Positions 36,008 through 47,182 of a stretch of 50,061 nt of DNA are shown here, one piece after another. Made by a program: the position numbers and the translations under genes. Each line of letters starts with the position of its first letter. Position 1 is the first letter of the stretch. This DNA comes from Bacillus altitudinis 41KF2b (GTDB lineage: Bacteria; Bacillota; Bacilli; Bacillales; Bacillaceae): assembly GCF_000691145.1 (NCBI RefSeq), contig NZ_ASJC01000015.1:1-50061 (forward strand), given 5' to 3'. Under the pieces are notes generated by a model. It was not told the DNA's origin, did not search any database, and saw nothing but the letters and a program-made list of their open reading frames with translations.

Positions 36008-37387
36008 TTACTTTCCTAAACAGAATTGAGAGAATAACTGATCAATTAAGCTTTCATGAACAGCATCCCCAATAATTTCACCTAGCTGCTCCCAACAGCG
36101 TGTTAAATCTATTTGAACAATGTCGATCGGTACATCCATTTCAATTCCTTCTAGAGCATCCTCAATCGATTGTTTTGCTTCTTGAAGGAGCGCAATATGC
36201 CTAGTATTGCTCACATACGTTAAATCTCCACTTTCAATTGAGCCAGTGAAGAATAATGATTGAATAGCCATTTCAAGCTCATCAATCCCTTTTTCTTGCA
36301 ATAAAGATGTTGTCACGACTGGACGATCTTTCGCTAACTCTTTTACTTTTTCTACATCAAGTTTAGGCTCAAGATCAGTCTTATTGACAATCACAATAAT
36401 ATCCATACCTGAGACAGCCTCAAATAGCTTAATATCTTCCTCAGATAACTCTTCACTATAATTGAGCACAAGTAAAATCAGGTCAGCTTCTTTTAAGACC
36501 TGTCTTGATCGTTCGACCCCAATACGCTCAACAATGTCTTCAGTCTCACGTATACCCGCAGTATCTACTAAACGGAGCGGTACTCCTCTTACATTCACAT
36601 ATTCCTCGATGACATCTCTGGTTGTTCCAGGAATATCGGTCACAATCGCCTTTGTTTCCTGAACAAGACTATTTAATAAGGAAGACTTCCCAACATTTGG
36701 CCTTCCAATAATAACAGTAGATAAGCCCTCACGTAGGATTTTCCCCTGCTGTGAAGTCGTTAGAAGCGATTCAATTTCCTTTTTCACAGATGTCGCCTTC
36801 TCAACTAAGACTCGATGTGTCATTTCTTCCACATCGTCATACTCTGGATAATCAATATTCACTTCTACATGGGCAAGTGTCTCCAATATCTCACCACGAA
36901 GACGTTTAATCAAACCGGAGAGACGTCCCTCCATTTGAGTCATTGCGACATTCATCGCACGATCAGTTTTTGCACGAATCAAGTCCATTACGGCTTCTGC
37001 TTGTGACAAGTCGATTCTTCCATTTAGGAAAGCACGTTTTGTAAACTCACCTGGCTCCGCTAATCTCGCTCCTTCTTTTAAAGCAAGCTGCAAGACTTTA
37101 TTGACCGTGACAATTCCGCCATGGCAGTTGATCTCAATAACGTCTTCTCTCGTAAATGTTTTTGGCGCTCTTAATACAGACACCATGACCTCTTCTATCA
37201 CTTGCTCGGTACTTGAATCTACAATATGACCATAATGAATTGTATGAGAATCCACTGATACAAGTTTTTTCTCCTTAGGCCCCTTATACATGCGATCAGC
37301 AATCTGAACTGCATCAGGCCCGCTTAAACGTATAATGGCAATTGCCCCTTCACCCATTGGTGTAGAAATTGCTGCAATTGTATCCAC
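36008..37387 (-). CDS. mnmE: MnmE (TrmE/ThdF) tRNA modification GTPase
   Basis: 459 residues. An N-terminal folate-binding domain (1-118), helical domain, and an inserted G domain with [14 protein letters not shown] and [13 protein letters not shown], ending in the catalytic CLGK. It partners with MnmG, 17 bases downstream. The start is GTG at 37387 with AGAGGTGA seven bases before it. A pair of DnaA boxes lies upstream. Confidence 0.97.
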   Translation of the reverse strand: MDTIAAISTPMGEGAIAIIRLSGPDAVQIADRMYKGPKEKKLVSVDSHTIHYGHIVDSSTEQVIEEVMVSVLRAPKTFTREDVIEINCHGGIVTVNKVLQLALKEGARLAEPGEFTKRAFLNGRIDLSQAEAVMDLIRAKTDRAMNVAMTQMEGRLSGLIKRLRGEILETLAHVEVNIDYPEYDDVEEMTHRVLVEKATSVKKEIESLLTTSQQGKILREGLSTVIIGRPNVGKSSLLNSLVQETKAIVTDIPGTTRDVIEEYVNVRGVPLRLVDTAGIRETEDIVERIGVERSRQVLKEADLILLVLNYSEELSEEDIKLFEAVSGMDIIVIVNKTDLEPKLDVEKVKELAKDRPVVTTSLLQEKGIDELEMAIQSLFFTGSIESGDLTYVSNTRHIALLQEAKQSIEDALEGIEMDVPIDIVQIDLTRCWEQLGEIIGDAVHESLIDQLFSQFCLGK

Positions 37388-37527
37388 CGCTCATTCACCT
37401 CTTTCTCTATTCAATAGACAGTCTTATATCTATTAAATGGACGTTGTCCATCTCTATATCAAAAACGCTTAATCCAAAATTTAAAGATACCACAAATGCA
37501 TGCGAAGCGAAAGTAGCCCACATTTAA

Positions 37528-37585
37528 TTATCCACAGTTTTGCACCCTGTCTATTTTAACACTTAACTTATCCACATGTGAATAA
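37528..37585. promoter_or_regulatory. DnaA-box pair upstream of mnmE
   Basis: TTATCCACA occurs at 37528-37536 and 37568-37576, and TGTGAATAA (one mismatch, opposite strand) abuts the second at 37577-37585. It lies about 2.6 kb from the main origin boxes, a plausible DnaA titration or regulatory cluster. Confidence 0.7.
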
Positions 37586-37743
37586 CGACGTTCTAAACTT
37601 GTCTTCACATCTTACACCTAAATCCAATAAATTAAAACGCCCTTCTCCCTTTGCAACTAAGGGAAAATGACGTTTTCGATCTAAATAACACACTAACTTT
37701 TTAGAAATAAAGGAGGAATCTACTATTAAAAGGTAATTTTTCA

Positions 37744-37784
37744 ATAAAAAAAGACTAAAATCCAGCTTTGCTGAATCTTAGCCT
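37744..37784 (-). terminator. Terminator of the spoIIIJ-jag unit
   Basis: On the minus strand GGCTAAGATTCAGC pairs with GCTGGATTTTAGTC with G-U pairs across AAA, followed by T7. Confidence 0.85.
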
Positions 37785-37789
37785 TTCTG

Positions 37790-38413
37790 CTATTTTTTAT
37801 ACATCACCACAACATGACGCTTGCTGCCTGTATCTTCGGATGCCGTGGCAAGTTCTTTAGAAAATGCTGCAATCGTATCATGAACGACTTTTCGTTCATT
37901 CGAAGGCATCGGTTCTAAATGAACCTTTCTCTTCGTTTTTAAAACACGGTTTGCCGTTTTGATTGCATATTGTTCAAGTGCTTCTTGTCGTTTCTTCCTA
38001 TAATCTCCAATATCAATTGTAATATGATGATACTGATCAGAATAAGAATTAAACACTAACTGCACCAAGGTTTCTAAAGAGTACAGTGTTTGTCCTCTTT
38101 TTCCAATCATTAATGAAGTTTTGTCTCCATTAATGTGAAAAGAGATCTTTTTCGTTTCTTTTTTCGAAACAATGTTTGCTTTAGGATCAATTGATTTAAC
38201 AATTTTATCTAAATACTGTGTTGCTAATTTGAGCGCATCTCGCTTTTCTACTAACTTGACAACAGCTTGTCTTTTACCAAATAATCCTAAAAACCCTTTC
38301 TTTCCTTCATCTACTATTGTGATATCTACTTCTTCTTGTAGTAGTTGAATTTGTTTCAGTCCGGAATCTACTGCTTCTTCGACTGTGCGACCGACAGCAG
38401 TTATTTCCTTCAT
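37790..38413 (-). CDS. jag: Jag (KhpB) RNA-binding protein
   Basis: 207 residues (208 in B. subtilis Jag). A Jag-N domain (1-50, [18 protein letters not shown]), KH domain (about 75-150, [20 protein letters not shown]) and R3H domain (about 155-207, [13 protein letters not shown]). Binds RNA, often with KhpA, and affects wall synthesis and division in Gram-positives. It overlaps the end of spoIIIJ by four bases, so it is co-translated with the insertase. Confidence 0.95.
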   Translation of the reverse strand: MKEITAVGRTVEEAVDSGLKQIQLLQEEVDITIVDEGKKGFLGLFGKRQAVVKLVEKRDALKLATQYLDKIVKSIDPKANIVSKKETKKISFHINGDKTSLMIGKRGQTLYSLETLVQLVFNSYSDQYHHITIDIGDYRKKRQEALEQYAIKTANRVLKTKRKVHLEPMPSNERKVVHDTIAAFSKELATASEDTGSKRHVVVMYKK

Positions 38414-39186
38414 TTTTTGTTCCCGCCAGCTTTTTCTTTTGTATCAACTTTTACTTGAGGTGTTTTAATGACCAACGTTTGAATGATCATGAAAATGTTA
38501 CCTACAACCCAGTACAGTGAAAGTGCCGCTGGGAAACTGATTGCAAATACAATGATCATAATTGGCATCACCCAAAGCATAATCGCCATTTGAGGGTTGT
38601 CCGAAGGATTGCCAGCCATCATTAGCTTCTGCTGAATAAAAGTAGCTACACCTGCAATAATCGGTAACAGGAATAATGGATCTGGACTGCCTAAGTCAAA
38701 CCATAAGAAAGTATGCTTCTTGATTTCAGCTGTTCTCATGATCGCATGATAAAAACCAATTAAGATTGGCATTTGAATTAAGATTGGGAAACACCCTGCT
38801 AATGGATTTACACCATTCTTTTGGAAAAGAGCCATTGTTTCCTGTTGAAGCTGCTGCTGTGTTTTCTGGTCTTTTGAGCTATATTTTTCACGAAGCTTCT
38901 TTAGTTCTGGCTGAAGTGCTTGCATTGCTTTTGTACTTCTTAACTGTTTAATCATTAATGGTAAAATGAGCAAACGAATCAAAAGAGTTACAATAATAAT
39001 CGCTACACCATAGTTTTCACCAGTTAAGTTTGCCATGTAAGTGATTAATTGAGATAGCGGGTATACAATGTAAGAATTCCAGAATCCCTTACTATCTGAT
39101 GTGATTGGTTCATTGATTTGTGTACATCCTGCCAATAGAACCAACACGCCAATCAAGCTAAATATTAGTAATAATCGCCTTTTCAA
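38410..39186 (-). CDS. spoIIIJ: SpoIIIJ, YidC-type membrane insertase
   Basis: 258 residues from TTG 39186, 7 bases after GGGAGG. An upstream in-frame ATG at 39201 includes the Shine-Dalgarno sequence itself and is unlikely. A lipoprotein signal ([17 protein letters not shown]) is followed by five membrane segments with the YidC core [20 protein letters not shown] and [16 protein letters not shown]. It inserts membrane proteins and is needed for SigG activation in sporulation. Second YidC of Bacillus (YqjG) must lie elsewhere. Confidence 0.95.
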   Translation of the reverse strand: MKRRLLLIFSLIGVLVLLAGCTQINEPITSDSKGFWNSYIVYPLSQLITYMANLTGENYGVAIIIVTLLIRLLILPLMIKQLRSTKAMQALQPELKKLREKYSSKDQKTQQQLQQETMALFQKNGVNPLAGCFPILIQMPILIGFYHAIMRTAEIKKHTFLWFDLGSPDPLFLLPIIAGVATFIQQKLMMAGNPSDNPQMAIMLWVMPIMIIVFAISFPAALSLYWVVGNIFMIIQTLVIKTPQVKVDTKEKAGGNKK

Positions 39187-39350
39187 CAAGATTCCTCCCA
39201 TTACTTCAAACTTTATTTAAGTTGGAATTGATTACGAAAGTGACTCACCTAATCAGTATGGTAACATTTTTTCATTACAAAGTGGTGGTTTCATTTTTAT
39301 TCACTAGATGAAGGAAGCGCTTTTAAAAATTGATTCAACGAAAGTTTCTA

Positions 39351-39710
39351 TTACGAAGACTTTTTCGGTTGTTGTTGATAAACAGCGGATTTTCTAAATA
39401 AATGCTGGAGAGACTTCTTTGTTTCTTCAAAGGTCAATTCGCTTGCTGGTTTTCGTGCGATAACAATGTAGTCTTTTTCTTGCTTTAGCTTATGACCTTC
39501 CTCTAAGAACACCTGACGGATCAATCGTTTAATCCGGTTTCTTATCACTGCATTACCTATCTTCTTACTGACAGACAATCCTAAACGCAGTTCTTCTTGA
39601 TTTGGTTGGTCCAGCTGATAAATGACGAATTGGCGATTAGCCATTGATTGACCTTTTTTGAACACTGTTTGAAACTCTTCATTTTTTTTTAGCCTGTTTC
39701 GCTTCTTCAT
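39351..39710 (-). CDS. rnpA: RNase P protein component
   Basis: 119 residues (116 in B. subtilis). The start ATG 39710 ([14 protein letters not shown]) fits the family; a GTG at 39722 is too close to GGAG. It contains the RNR motif in [14 protein letters not shown] and is rich in Lys and Arg. With the RNA component rnpB it matures tRNA 5' ends. Immediately downstream of rpmH. Confidence 0.96.
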   Translation of the reverse strand: MKKRNRLKKNEEFQTVFKKGQSMANRQFVIYQLDQPNQEELRLGLSVSKKIGNAVIRNRIKRLIRQVFLEEGHKLKQEKDYIVIARKPASELTFEETKKSLQHLFRKSAVYQQQPKKSS

Positions 39711-39757
39711 GTTTTCTTCCACTCCGATAAAAACTGACAGTTCATTTACGATTTTAT

Positions 39758-39788
39758 GTAAAAAAGACCACTGACATTATTCAGTGGC
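39758..39788 (-). terminator. Attenuator-like terminator between rpmH and rnpA
   Basis: On the minus strand CCACTGA/TCAGTGG (39768-39774 with 39781-39787) is followed by TCTTTTTT. The stem is short, so read-through into rnpA is expected. Confidence 0.6.
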
Positions 39789-39923
<135 letters not shown>

Positions 39924-39968
39924 TTATGACACCTCCCTGAGGAATAGCTGTTTAAGACAGTCTAACTC

Positions 39969-39998
39969 ATTATATTTGTGTAACCCATCGATTGTCAA
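39969..39998 (-). promoter_or_regulatory. SigA promoter of rpmH
   Basis: Minus strand: perfect TTGACA (39993-39998), 18-base spacer, perfect TATAAT (39969-39974). Confidence 0.8.
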
Positions 39999-40152
39999 TA
40001 TCAATGATAAAACTCTTATTATCAACCTTATAAGCATAACACAAGTTATCAAGTGAAGAAACCTTCTTTTTTAGTTTCCAGCATTTTATTCTTTTTTTCC
40101 TTCAAAAAAACCTTCAAAACAAGGTTGTGGATATTTTTCCGGCATATTTTGA

Positions 40153-40389
40153 CTATCCACATCCATTATCGACATTTTTTTCACACAAATAACCTATGTG
40201 GATAATTATTTTTCAACAGGATGTAAAGTGTGTGGATAAGTTTGTGACACCCATTGCACCATCTTGTTTATTTTGATATTATATTTGTGTTTTAACTCTT
40301 AATTACTTATCTGGCCTATTTATCTTATCCACAATTTGTGGATAACCTGTGGAAAGTTATTACACAGCTTGTTGAATTGTTTATCCACA
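40153..40389. other. oriC: oriC, left DnaA-box cluster upstream of dnaA (incA/B-like)
   Basis: Five perfect DnaA boxes (TTATCCACA or its complement) at 40197, 40231, 40325, 40337 and 40381, plus a near-match CTATCCACA at 40153. The last ones overlap the dnaA promoter region, as in B. subtilis where DnaA represses its own gene. Confidence 0.92.
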
Positions 40390-40400
40390 ACCTGTGTAAT

Positions 40401-40429
40401 TTGTCGAAAAGACGTTTTTCTACTATATT
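40401..40429 (+). promoter_or_regulatory. dnaA promoter
   Basis: TTGTCG (40401-40406), 17-base spacer, TATATT (40424-40429). A DnaA box ends 12 bases upstream of the -35. Confidence 0.75.
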
Positions 40430-40543
40430 AATTGTTTTCAACAAAGTATGTGCACGAATGGTGATGACCATTTGCTCTTTTTCGTGTTCTATAACAGTTT
40501 GATACTGGTCATTTTAAAAAGAAAAGGAGGGGGGAGAAGCCTT

Positions 40544-41884
40544 ATGGAAAATATTTTGGATCTGTGGAATAAAGCACTTCAAAAAATAGAGACAAAATTG
40601 AGCAAACCTAGTTTTGAAACATGGATGAAGTCCACTAAAGCCCATTCTCTTCAAGGAGATACGCTGACTATTACTGCACCTAATGAATTTGCAAGAGACT
40701 GGCTCGAGTCAAGATACCTTCACTTAATTGCAGATACCATCTATGAACTGACAGGCGAAGAGCTCAGCATCAAATTTATCATTCCTCAAAATCAGGACGA
40801 AGAGGAAGCCATGCCAAAATCTCCAATCAAAAAAATGTCGAAAGAAGAACCCGTTGAAATTCCACAAAATATGCTGAATCCAAAATATACATTTGATACT
40901 TTTGTTATTGGTTCAGGCAACCGTTTTGCTCATGCCGCTTCACTTGCAGTCGCAGAAGCACCAGCAAAAGCATATAACCCGCTTTTTATTTATGGGGGCG
41001 TTGGTTTAGGAAAGACTCACTTAATGCATGCGATCGGTCATTACGTCATCGACCATAATCCATCAGCCAAAGTGGTCTATCTATCATCTGAAAAATTTAC
41101 AAATGAATTTATCAACTCAATCCGGGACAACAAAGCAGTCGATTTCCGTAATCGCTATCGGAATGTAGATGTGCTTTTGATAGATGATATTCAATTTTTA
41201 GCAGGAAAAGAACAAACACAAGAAGAGTTTTTCCATACATTCAACACACTTCACGAAGAAAGTAAGCAAATCGTCATTTCTAGTGACCGGCCGCCAAAGG
41301 AAATTCCGACACTTGAAGACAGATTACGCTCTCGATTCGAATGGGGCTTAATTACAGACATTACCCCGCCAGATCTAGAAACGCGTATTGCGATCTTACG
41401 TAAAAAAGCAAAAGCAGAAGGTTTAGACATTCCGAATGAAGTCATGCTTTATATTGCCAATCAAATCGACAGCAACATTCGGGAACTGGAAGGTGCTTTG
41501 ATTCGTGTTGTTGCTTACTCTTCTTTAATCAATAAAGACATCAATGCTGATCTAGCAGCTGAAGCCCTAAAGGACATCATTCCTTCATCGAAACCTAAGG
41601 TGATTACAATTAAAGATATTCAAAGAATTGTAGGGCAGCAATTTAATATTCGATTAGAAGATTTCAAAGCGAAGAAACGTACGAAATCAGTTGCTTATCC
41701 AAGACAAATTGCGATGTATCTCTCTAGAGAAATGACAGATTCCTCTCTACCTAAAATCGGAGAAGAATTTGGTGGACGAGATCATACGACCGTCATTCAT
41801 GCTCATGAGAAAATTTCAAAATTAATCGTTGAAGATGAACAGCTTCAGCAGCATGTCAAAGAGATCAAAGAACAACTAAAATAA
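40544..41884 (+). CDS. dnaA: DnaA chromosomal replication initiator
   Basis: 446 residues from ATG 40544 (AAGGAGGGGGG upstream), the same length as B. subtilis DnaA; an in-frame ATG at 40448 has no ribosome site. Domain I (1-85, [20 protein letters not shown]), AAA+ domain III with [15 protein letters not shown] (Walker A), [10 protein letters not shown] (Walker B), and domain IV helix-turn-helix [15 protein letters not shown] that contacts the box. The gene lies between the two halves of the origin it opens, and Soj and ParB, encoded nearby, control it. Confidence 0.98.
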   Translation: MENILDLWNKALQKIETKLSKPSFETWMKSTKAHSLQGDTLTITAPNEFARDWLESRYLHLIADTIYELTGEELSIKFIIPQNQDEEEAMPKSPIKKMSKEEPVEIPQNMLNPKYTFDTFVIGSGNRFAHAASLAVAEAPAKAYNPLFIYGGVGLGKTHLMHAIGHYVIDHNPSAKVVYLSSEKFTNEFINSIRDNKAVDFRNRYRNVDVLLIDDIQFLAGKEQTQEEFFHTFNTLHEESKQIVISSDRPPKEIPTLEDRLRSRFEWGLITDITPPDLETRIAILRKKAKAEGLDIPNEVMLYIANQIDSNIRELEGALIRVVAYSSLINKDINADLAAEALKDIIPSSKPKVITIKDIQRIVGQQFNIRLEDFKAKKRTKSVAYPRQIAMYLSREMTDSSLPKIGEEFGGRDHTTVIHAHEKISKLIVEDEQLQQHVKEIKEQLK

Positions 41885-41952
41885 TCAAGCTGATAAGATA
41901 AGTACGGGAAAATGTGAATAACTAGAGCATAGTCATACACAGTCTGTCCACA

Positions 41953-42050
41953 TGTGGATAGGCTGTCTTTCCTTTCTTTCTACTGACTTATCCACATATT
42001 CACAAGCCCTACTAGTACTTCTACGATTTTTATTAAATAAATATATATAC
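41953..42050. other. oriC: oriC, right half: DnaA boxes, DnaA-trios and unwinding element (BUS-like)
   Basis: TGTGGATAG (41953), a perfect TTATCCACA (41988-41996) and TATTCACAA sit before a short CCC, then CTACTAGTACTTCTACGA, a set of DnaA-trio-like triplets, then the AT-rich TTTTTATTAAATAAATATAT. This is the order of the basal unwinding system in B. subtilis, where melting starts. Confidence 0.88.
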
Positions 42051-42080
42051 ATGTCATTAAGAAAAATTAGGAGGACCACT

Positions 42081-43217
42081 ATGAAATTCACGATTCAAAA
42101 AGATCGTCTTGTTGAAAGTGTCCAAGATGTATTAAAGGCCGTATCCTCTAGAACAACGATTCCTATTTTGACAGGGATTAAAATTGTTGCATCTGACGAA
42201 GGGGTTTCTCTCACAGGGAGCGATTCTGATATCTCAATCGAATCTTTTATTCCTCAAAGAGATGGAGATTTAGAAGTCATTACAATTGATCGACCAGGAA
42301 GTATTGTGCTGCAAGCCCGCTTCTTTAGCGAAATCGTTAAGAAACTGCCTATGTCTACTGTCGAAATTGAGGTAGAACAAAATCATCTGACCATCATCCG
42401 CTCTGGTTCAGCAGAATTTAATTTAAACGGCTTAGATGCTGAAGAATATCCGCATCTGCCACAAATTGAAGAGCATCATGCTTTTCAAATTCCAACAGAT
42501 TTGCTTAAAAACCTTATCCGTCAAACGGTTTTCGCAGTGTCCACCTCAGAAACACGACCTATCTTGACAGGTGTAAACTGGAAGGTTGAAAAAGGTGAAT
42601 TAATATGCACAGCAACGGATAGTCATCGTCTTGCTTTAAGAAAAGCGAAGTTGGATATTAACGAGGAAAGCTCGTACAATGTGGTCATTCCTGGAAAGAG
42701 TTTAACAGAGCTAAGTAAAATTCTTGATGATGGACAAGATCTTGTGAGCATCGTCATTACGGAGACACAGGTTCTCTTTAAAGCACAGAACGTGCTGTTC
42801 TTCTCAAGATTGCTGGATGGTAATTACCCAGATACAGCTCGCCTCATTCCGCAAGAAAGTAAAACGGATGTAGTGGTGAATACGAAAGAATTCCTTCAAG
42901 CGATTGATCGCGCGTCACTTTTAGCAAGAGAAGGGCGTAACAACGTTGTGAAGCTTTCTGCTGATCCTGCGCAAAGCCTTGAAATTTCTTCTAATTCGCC
43001 TGAAATCGGTAAAGTAGTTGAAACGGTGCAAGCAGATGACATTAAAGGGGAGGATCTCAAAATCTCTTTCAGTCCGAAATATATGCTTGATGCTTTAAAA
43101 GTATTAGAGGGAACAGAGATTCATGTCAGTTTCACTGGCGCAATGAGACCATTCCTATTACGAACGCCAAATGATGATTCCATTTTGCAATTGATTCTTC
43201 CAGTTAGAACGTATTAA
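42081..43217 (+). CDS. dnaN: DNA polymerase III beta clamp
   Basis: 378 residues from ATG 42081 (TAGGAGGACC upstream), the B. subtilis length. MKFTIQKDRLVESVQDVLKA is the normal start; three repeated clamp domains end LILPVRTY. The clamp tethers polymerase and also, with YabA, restrains DnaA. An in-frame ATG at 41952 would run through the origin unwinding region and is rejected. Confidence 0.98.
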   Translation: MKFTIQKDRLVESVQDVLKAVSSRTTIPILTGIKIVASDEGVSLTGSDSDISIESFIPQRDGDLEVITIDRPGSIVLQARFFSEIVKKLPMSTVEIEVEQNHLTIIRSGSAEFNLNGLDAEEYPHLPQIEEHHAFQIPTDLLKNLIRQTVFAVSTSETRPILTGVNWKVEKGELICTATDSHRLALRKAKLDINEESSYNVVIPGKSLTELSKILDDGQDLVSIVITETQVLFKAQNVLFFSRLLDGNYPDTARLIPQESKTDVVVNTKEFLQAIDRASLLAREGRNNVVKLSADPAQSLEISSNSPEIGKVVETVQADDIKGEDLKISFSPKYMLDALKVLEGTEIHVSFTGAMRPFLLRTPNDDSILQLILPVRTY

Positions 43218-43231
43218 TTTGGTCTAAAATG

Positions 43232-43261
43232 GCTGCTGTGTGAGCGCACAGCAGCTTTTTT
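43232..43261 (+). terminator. Terminator after dnaN
   Basis: The stem GCTGCTGTG/CACAGCAGC (43232-43240 with 43247-43255), six-base loop, T6. Confidence 0.88.
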
Positions 43262-43367
43262 CCTCGTTTCCTCAGCTTTCTTTCATCCCAGTTCGCTTTC
43301 CCCCTTTCCTTCTTGTCTTGTTTTTTAGTACAATTAGATATTAGTGATATTGAAAGAGGTCGATACA

Positions 43368-43583
43368 ATGCCTAATCTGATAACGATTGAAACAGAAATG
43401 ATTACATTAGGGCAGTTTTTGAAATTAGCCGAAGTCATTCAATCTGGTGGAATGGCGAAGTGGTTTTTAAGTGAACATGAGGTGTTCATCAATCAAGAGC
43501 CAGATAATAGACGGGGACGCAAATTATACCCAGGTGATGTTGTCGAGATAGAAGGTCACGGCACATTTCAAGTTGTGAATTAG
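43368..43583 (+). CDS. yaaA: YaaA (RlbA), S4-domain RNA-binding protein
   Basis: 71 residues from ATG 43368 (AAAGAGG upstream). One S4 domain: MITLGQFLKLAEVIQSGGMA followed by the basic RRGRKLYPGDVVEI. It sits between dnaN and recF as throughout Bacillus and is thought to help 50S assembly. It is 16 bases from recF, so co-transcribed. Confidence 0.93.
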   Translation: MPNLITIETEMITLGQFLKLAEVIQSGGMAKWFLSEHEVFINQEPDNRRGRKLYPGDVVEIEGHGTFQVVN

Positions 43584-43599
43584 AAACGGGTGACAATAC

Positions 43600-44712
43600 A
43601 TGTACATTCAAAGTCTGGCGTTAACTTCATACCGAAACTATGAACACACCGAGCTTCAATTCGACAATAAGGTGAATGTGATGATTGGTGAGAACGCCCA
43701 AGGTAAAACGAACCTGATGGAAGCGATCTATGTATTGTCGATGGCAAAGTCTCATCGTACGTCAAATGATAAAGAACTTATCCGATGGGACGAAGACTAT
43801 GCTAAAATAGAAGGTAGAGTCATCAAAAAAAATGGTCCACTCCCCATGCAGCTCGTGATCTCAAAAAAAGGAAAAAAGGGCAAGGTCAATCACATTGAAC
43901 AACAGAAACTCAGTCATTATGTTGGTGCCTTGAACACCATCATGTTTGCACCAGAGGATCTCAGCCTTGTGAAAGGTAGCCCGCAAATCCGCAGAAGATT
44001 CCTCGACATGGAGATTGGACAAGTGTCTGCCGTCTACTTGCATGATTTATCGCTCTATCAAAAAATCCTCACTCAGCGAAATCATTACTTGAAACAATTG
44101 CAAACAAGAAAGCAAACGGATCAAGCGATGCTGGAGATTTTAACAGAGCAGTTGATTGATGCGGCAGCGAAGGTTGTCAAAAGACGACTGACTTTTACGA
44201 AACAGCTCGAAAAATGGGCGCAGCCGCTGCATTTTGGGATTTCAAGAGAGCTGGAAACGCTCACGCTCCAATACCAGACGGCCATAGAGGTATCAGAAGC
44301 GTCAGACTTGTCGAAAATAAAAAATAGCTATGAAGAATCGTTTCAGAAACTAAGAGACAGAGAAATAGACCGAGGGGTGACGCTATGGGGGCCTCACAGA
44401 GATGATCTTCTTTTCTTTGTGAATGGTCGGGATGTTCAGACATATGGCTCTCAAGGGCAGCAAAGAACAACAGCTCTTTCACTAAAGCTGGCAGAAATTG
44501 ATCTGATTCATGAAGAAATCGGTGAATACCCAATTCTTCTACTCGATGATGTTTTATCTGAACTTGATGATTACAGACAGTCTCATTTGCTCCATACCAT
44601 TCAGGGACGTGTACAGACCTTTGTCACCACTACGAGTGTTGAAGGCATCGACCACGCCACCCTGAAAGAAGCGGAAATTTTCAGAGTAGCCAGTGGAAAA
44701 GTAATTGACTGA
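43600..44712 (+). CDS. recF: RecF recombination mediator
   Basis: 370 residues, the B. subtilis length. SMC-like ATPase: Walker [10 protein letters not shown] near 30-38, signature YGSQGQQRT, Walker [16 protein letters not shown]. Acts at stalled forks and gaps with RecO and RecR to load RecA. Confidence 0.97.
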   Translation: MYIQSLALTSYRNYEHTELQFDNKVNVMIGENAQGKTNLMEAIYVLSMAKSHRTSNDKELIRWDEDYAKIEGRVIKKNGPLPMQLVISKKGKKGKVNHIEQQKLSHYVGALNTIMFAPEDLSLVKGSPQIRRRFLDMEIGQVSAVYLHDLSLYQKILTQRNHYLKQLQTRKQTDQAMLEILTEQLIDAAAKVVKRRLTFTKQLEKWAQPLHFGISRELETLTLQYQTAIEVSEASDLSKIKNSYEESFQKLRDREIDRGVTLWGPHRDDLLFFVNGRDVQTYGSQGQQRTTALSLKLAEIDLIHEEIGEYPILLLDDVLSELDDYRQSHLLHTIQGRVQTFVTTTSVEGIDHATLKEAEIFRVASGKVID

Positions 44713-44729
44713 TAAATGAGGTGTGAGTC

Positions 44730-44975
44730 TTGTATATTCATTTAGGTGATGATTGTGTTGTTTCTACACGAGAGATTGTCGCAATTGTTGATTACAAAAT
44801 GAGGTCATCTTCTGTTGTAGAGGAATTTCTTCAAAAACAAGAAGAACAAATCATTTCGTTGTCACAAGGGACACCCAAATCCATCGTCGTCACAACTGAA
44901 TCCGTGTATTACTCTCCTCTTTCCTCAAGCACGCTCAAAAAACGTGCTTCATTTGTGATTGAAATTGAAGTCTAA
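44730..44975 (+). CDS. remB: RemB, extracellular matrix regulatory protein
   Basis: 81 residues from TTG 44730 (GAGGTGTGAG upstream), start LYIHLGDDCVVSTREIVAIV. It is a DUF370 protein related to RemA and named YaaB in B. subtilis, where it affects biofilm matrix genes. Lies between recF and gyrB as expected. Confidence 0.9.
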   Translation: MYIHLGDDCVVSTREIVAIVDYKMRSSSVVEEFLQKQEEQIISLSQGTPKSIVVTTESVYYSPLSSSTLKKRASFVIEIEV

Positions 44976-45020
44976 AAGCTCAATTCATATAAATATATCG
45001 TTTAAGAAAAGTGTAGGTGA

Positions 45021-46949
<1,929 letters not shown>

Positions 46950-46969
46950 ATAGGTATCCCCCTTGAGAG

Positions 46970-47004
46970 CAACCTTATTTCTTGTTTGGAATAAGGTTGT
47001 TTTT
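46970..47004 (+). terminator. Terminator after gyrB
   Basis: The stem CAACCTTATT/AATAAGGTTG (46970-46979 with 46990-46999), then T5; gyrA is therefore likely transcribed from its own promoter. Confidence 0.85.
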
Positions 47005-47091
47005 CAAGAAACAGGGGCGTGAAACGAATGTCCTGGTTTTCTACGTTTCGTTGATTTTCTAGTAAATAAATGTGTATAAAGGCAAGATTAT

Positions 47092-47100
47092 TGATATAAT
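47092..47100 (+). promoter_or_regulatory. Extended -10 promoter of gyrA
   Basis: TGATATAAT carries the TG of an extended -10 and a perfect TATAAT, about 83 bases before the start; the -35 is weak. Confidence 0.6.
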
Positions 47101-47182
47101 GGAGAATAGTCTTGTGAAGATAAATACATATTTTACTCCCACATAATTTATTTCATGTGATACGTAAAGGGAGGTTCTTATA

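Larger units (their letters stand above)
37388..37789. other. mnmE-jag intergenic region
   Basis: 402 bases without a gene. It contains two perfect DnaA boxes and one near-match (37528-37585), the promoter region of mnmE, and the jag terminator at its far end. Confidence 0.7.

Noticed and set aside
41952..42080. N-terminal extension of dnaN
   Set aside because: It would run through the DnaA boxes and unwinding element, and the family start is at 42081 with TAGGAGGACC before it.
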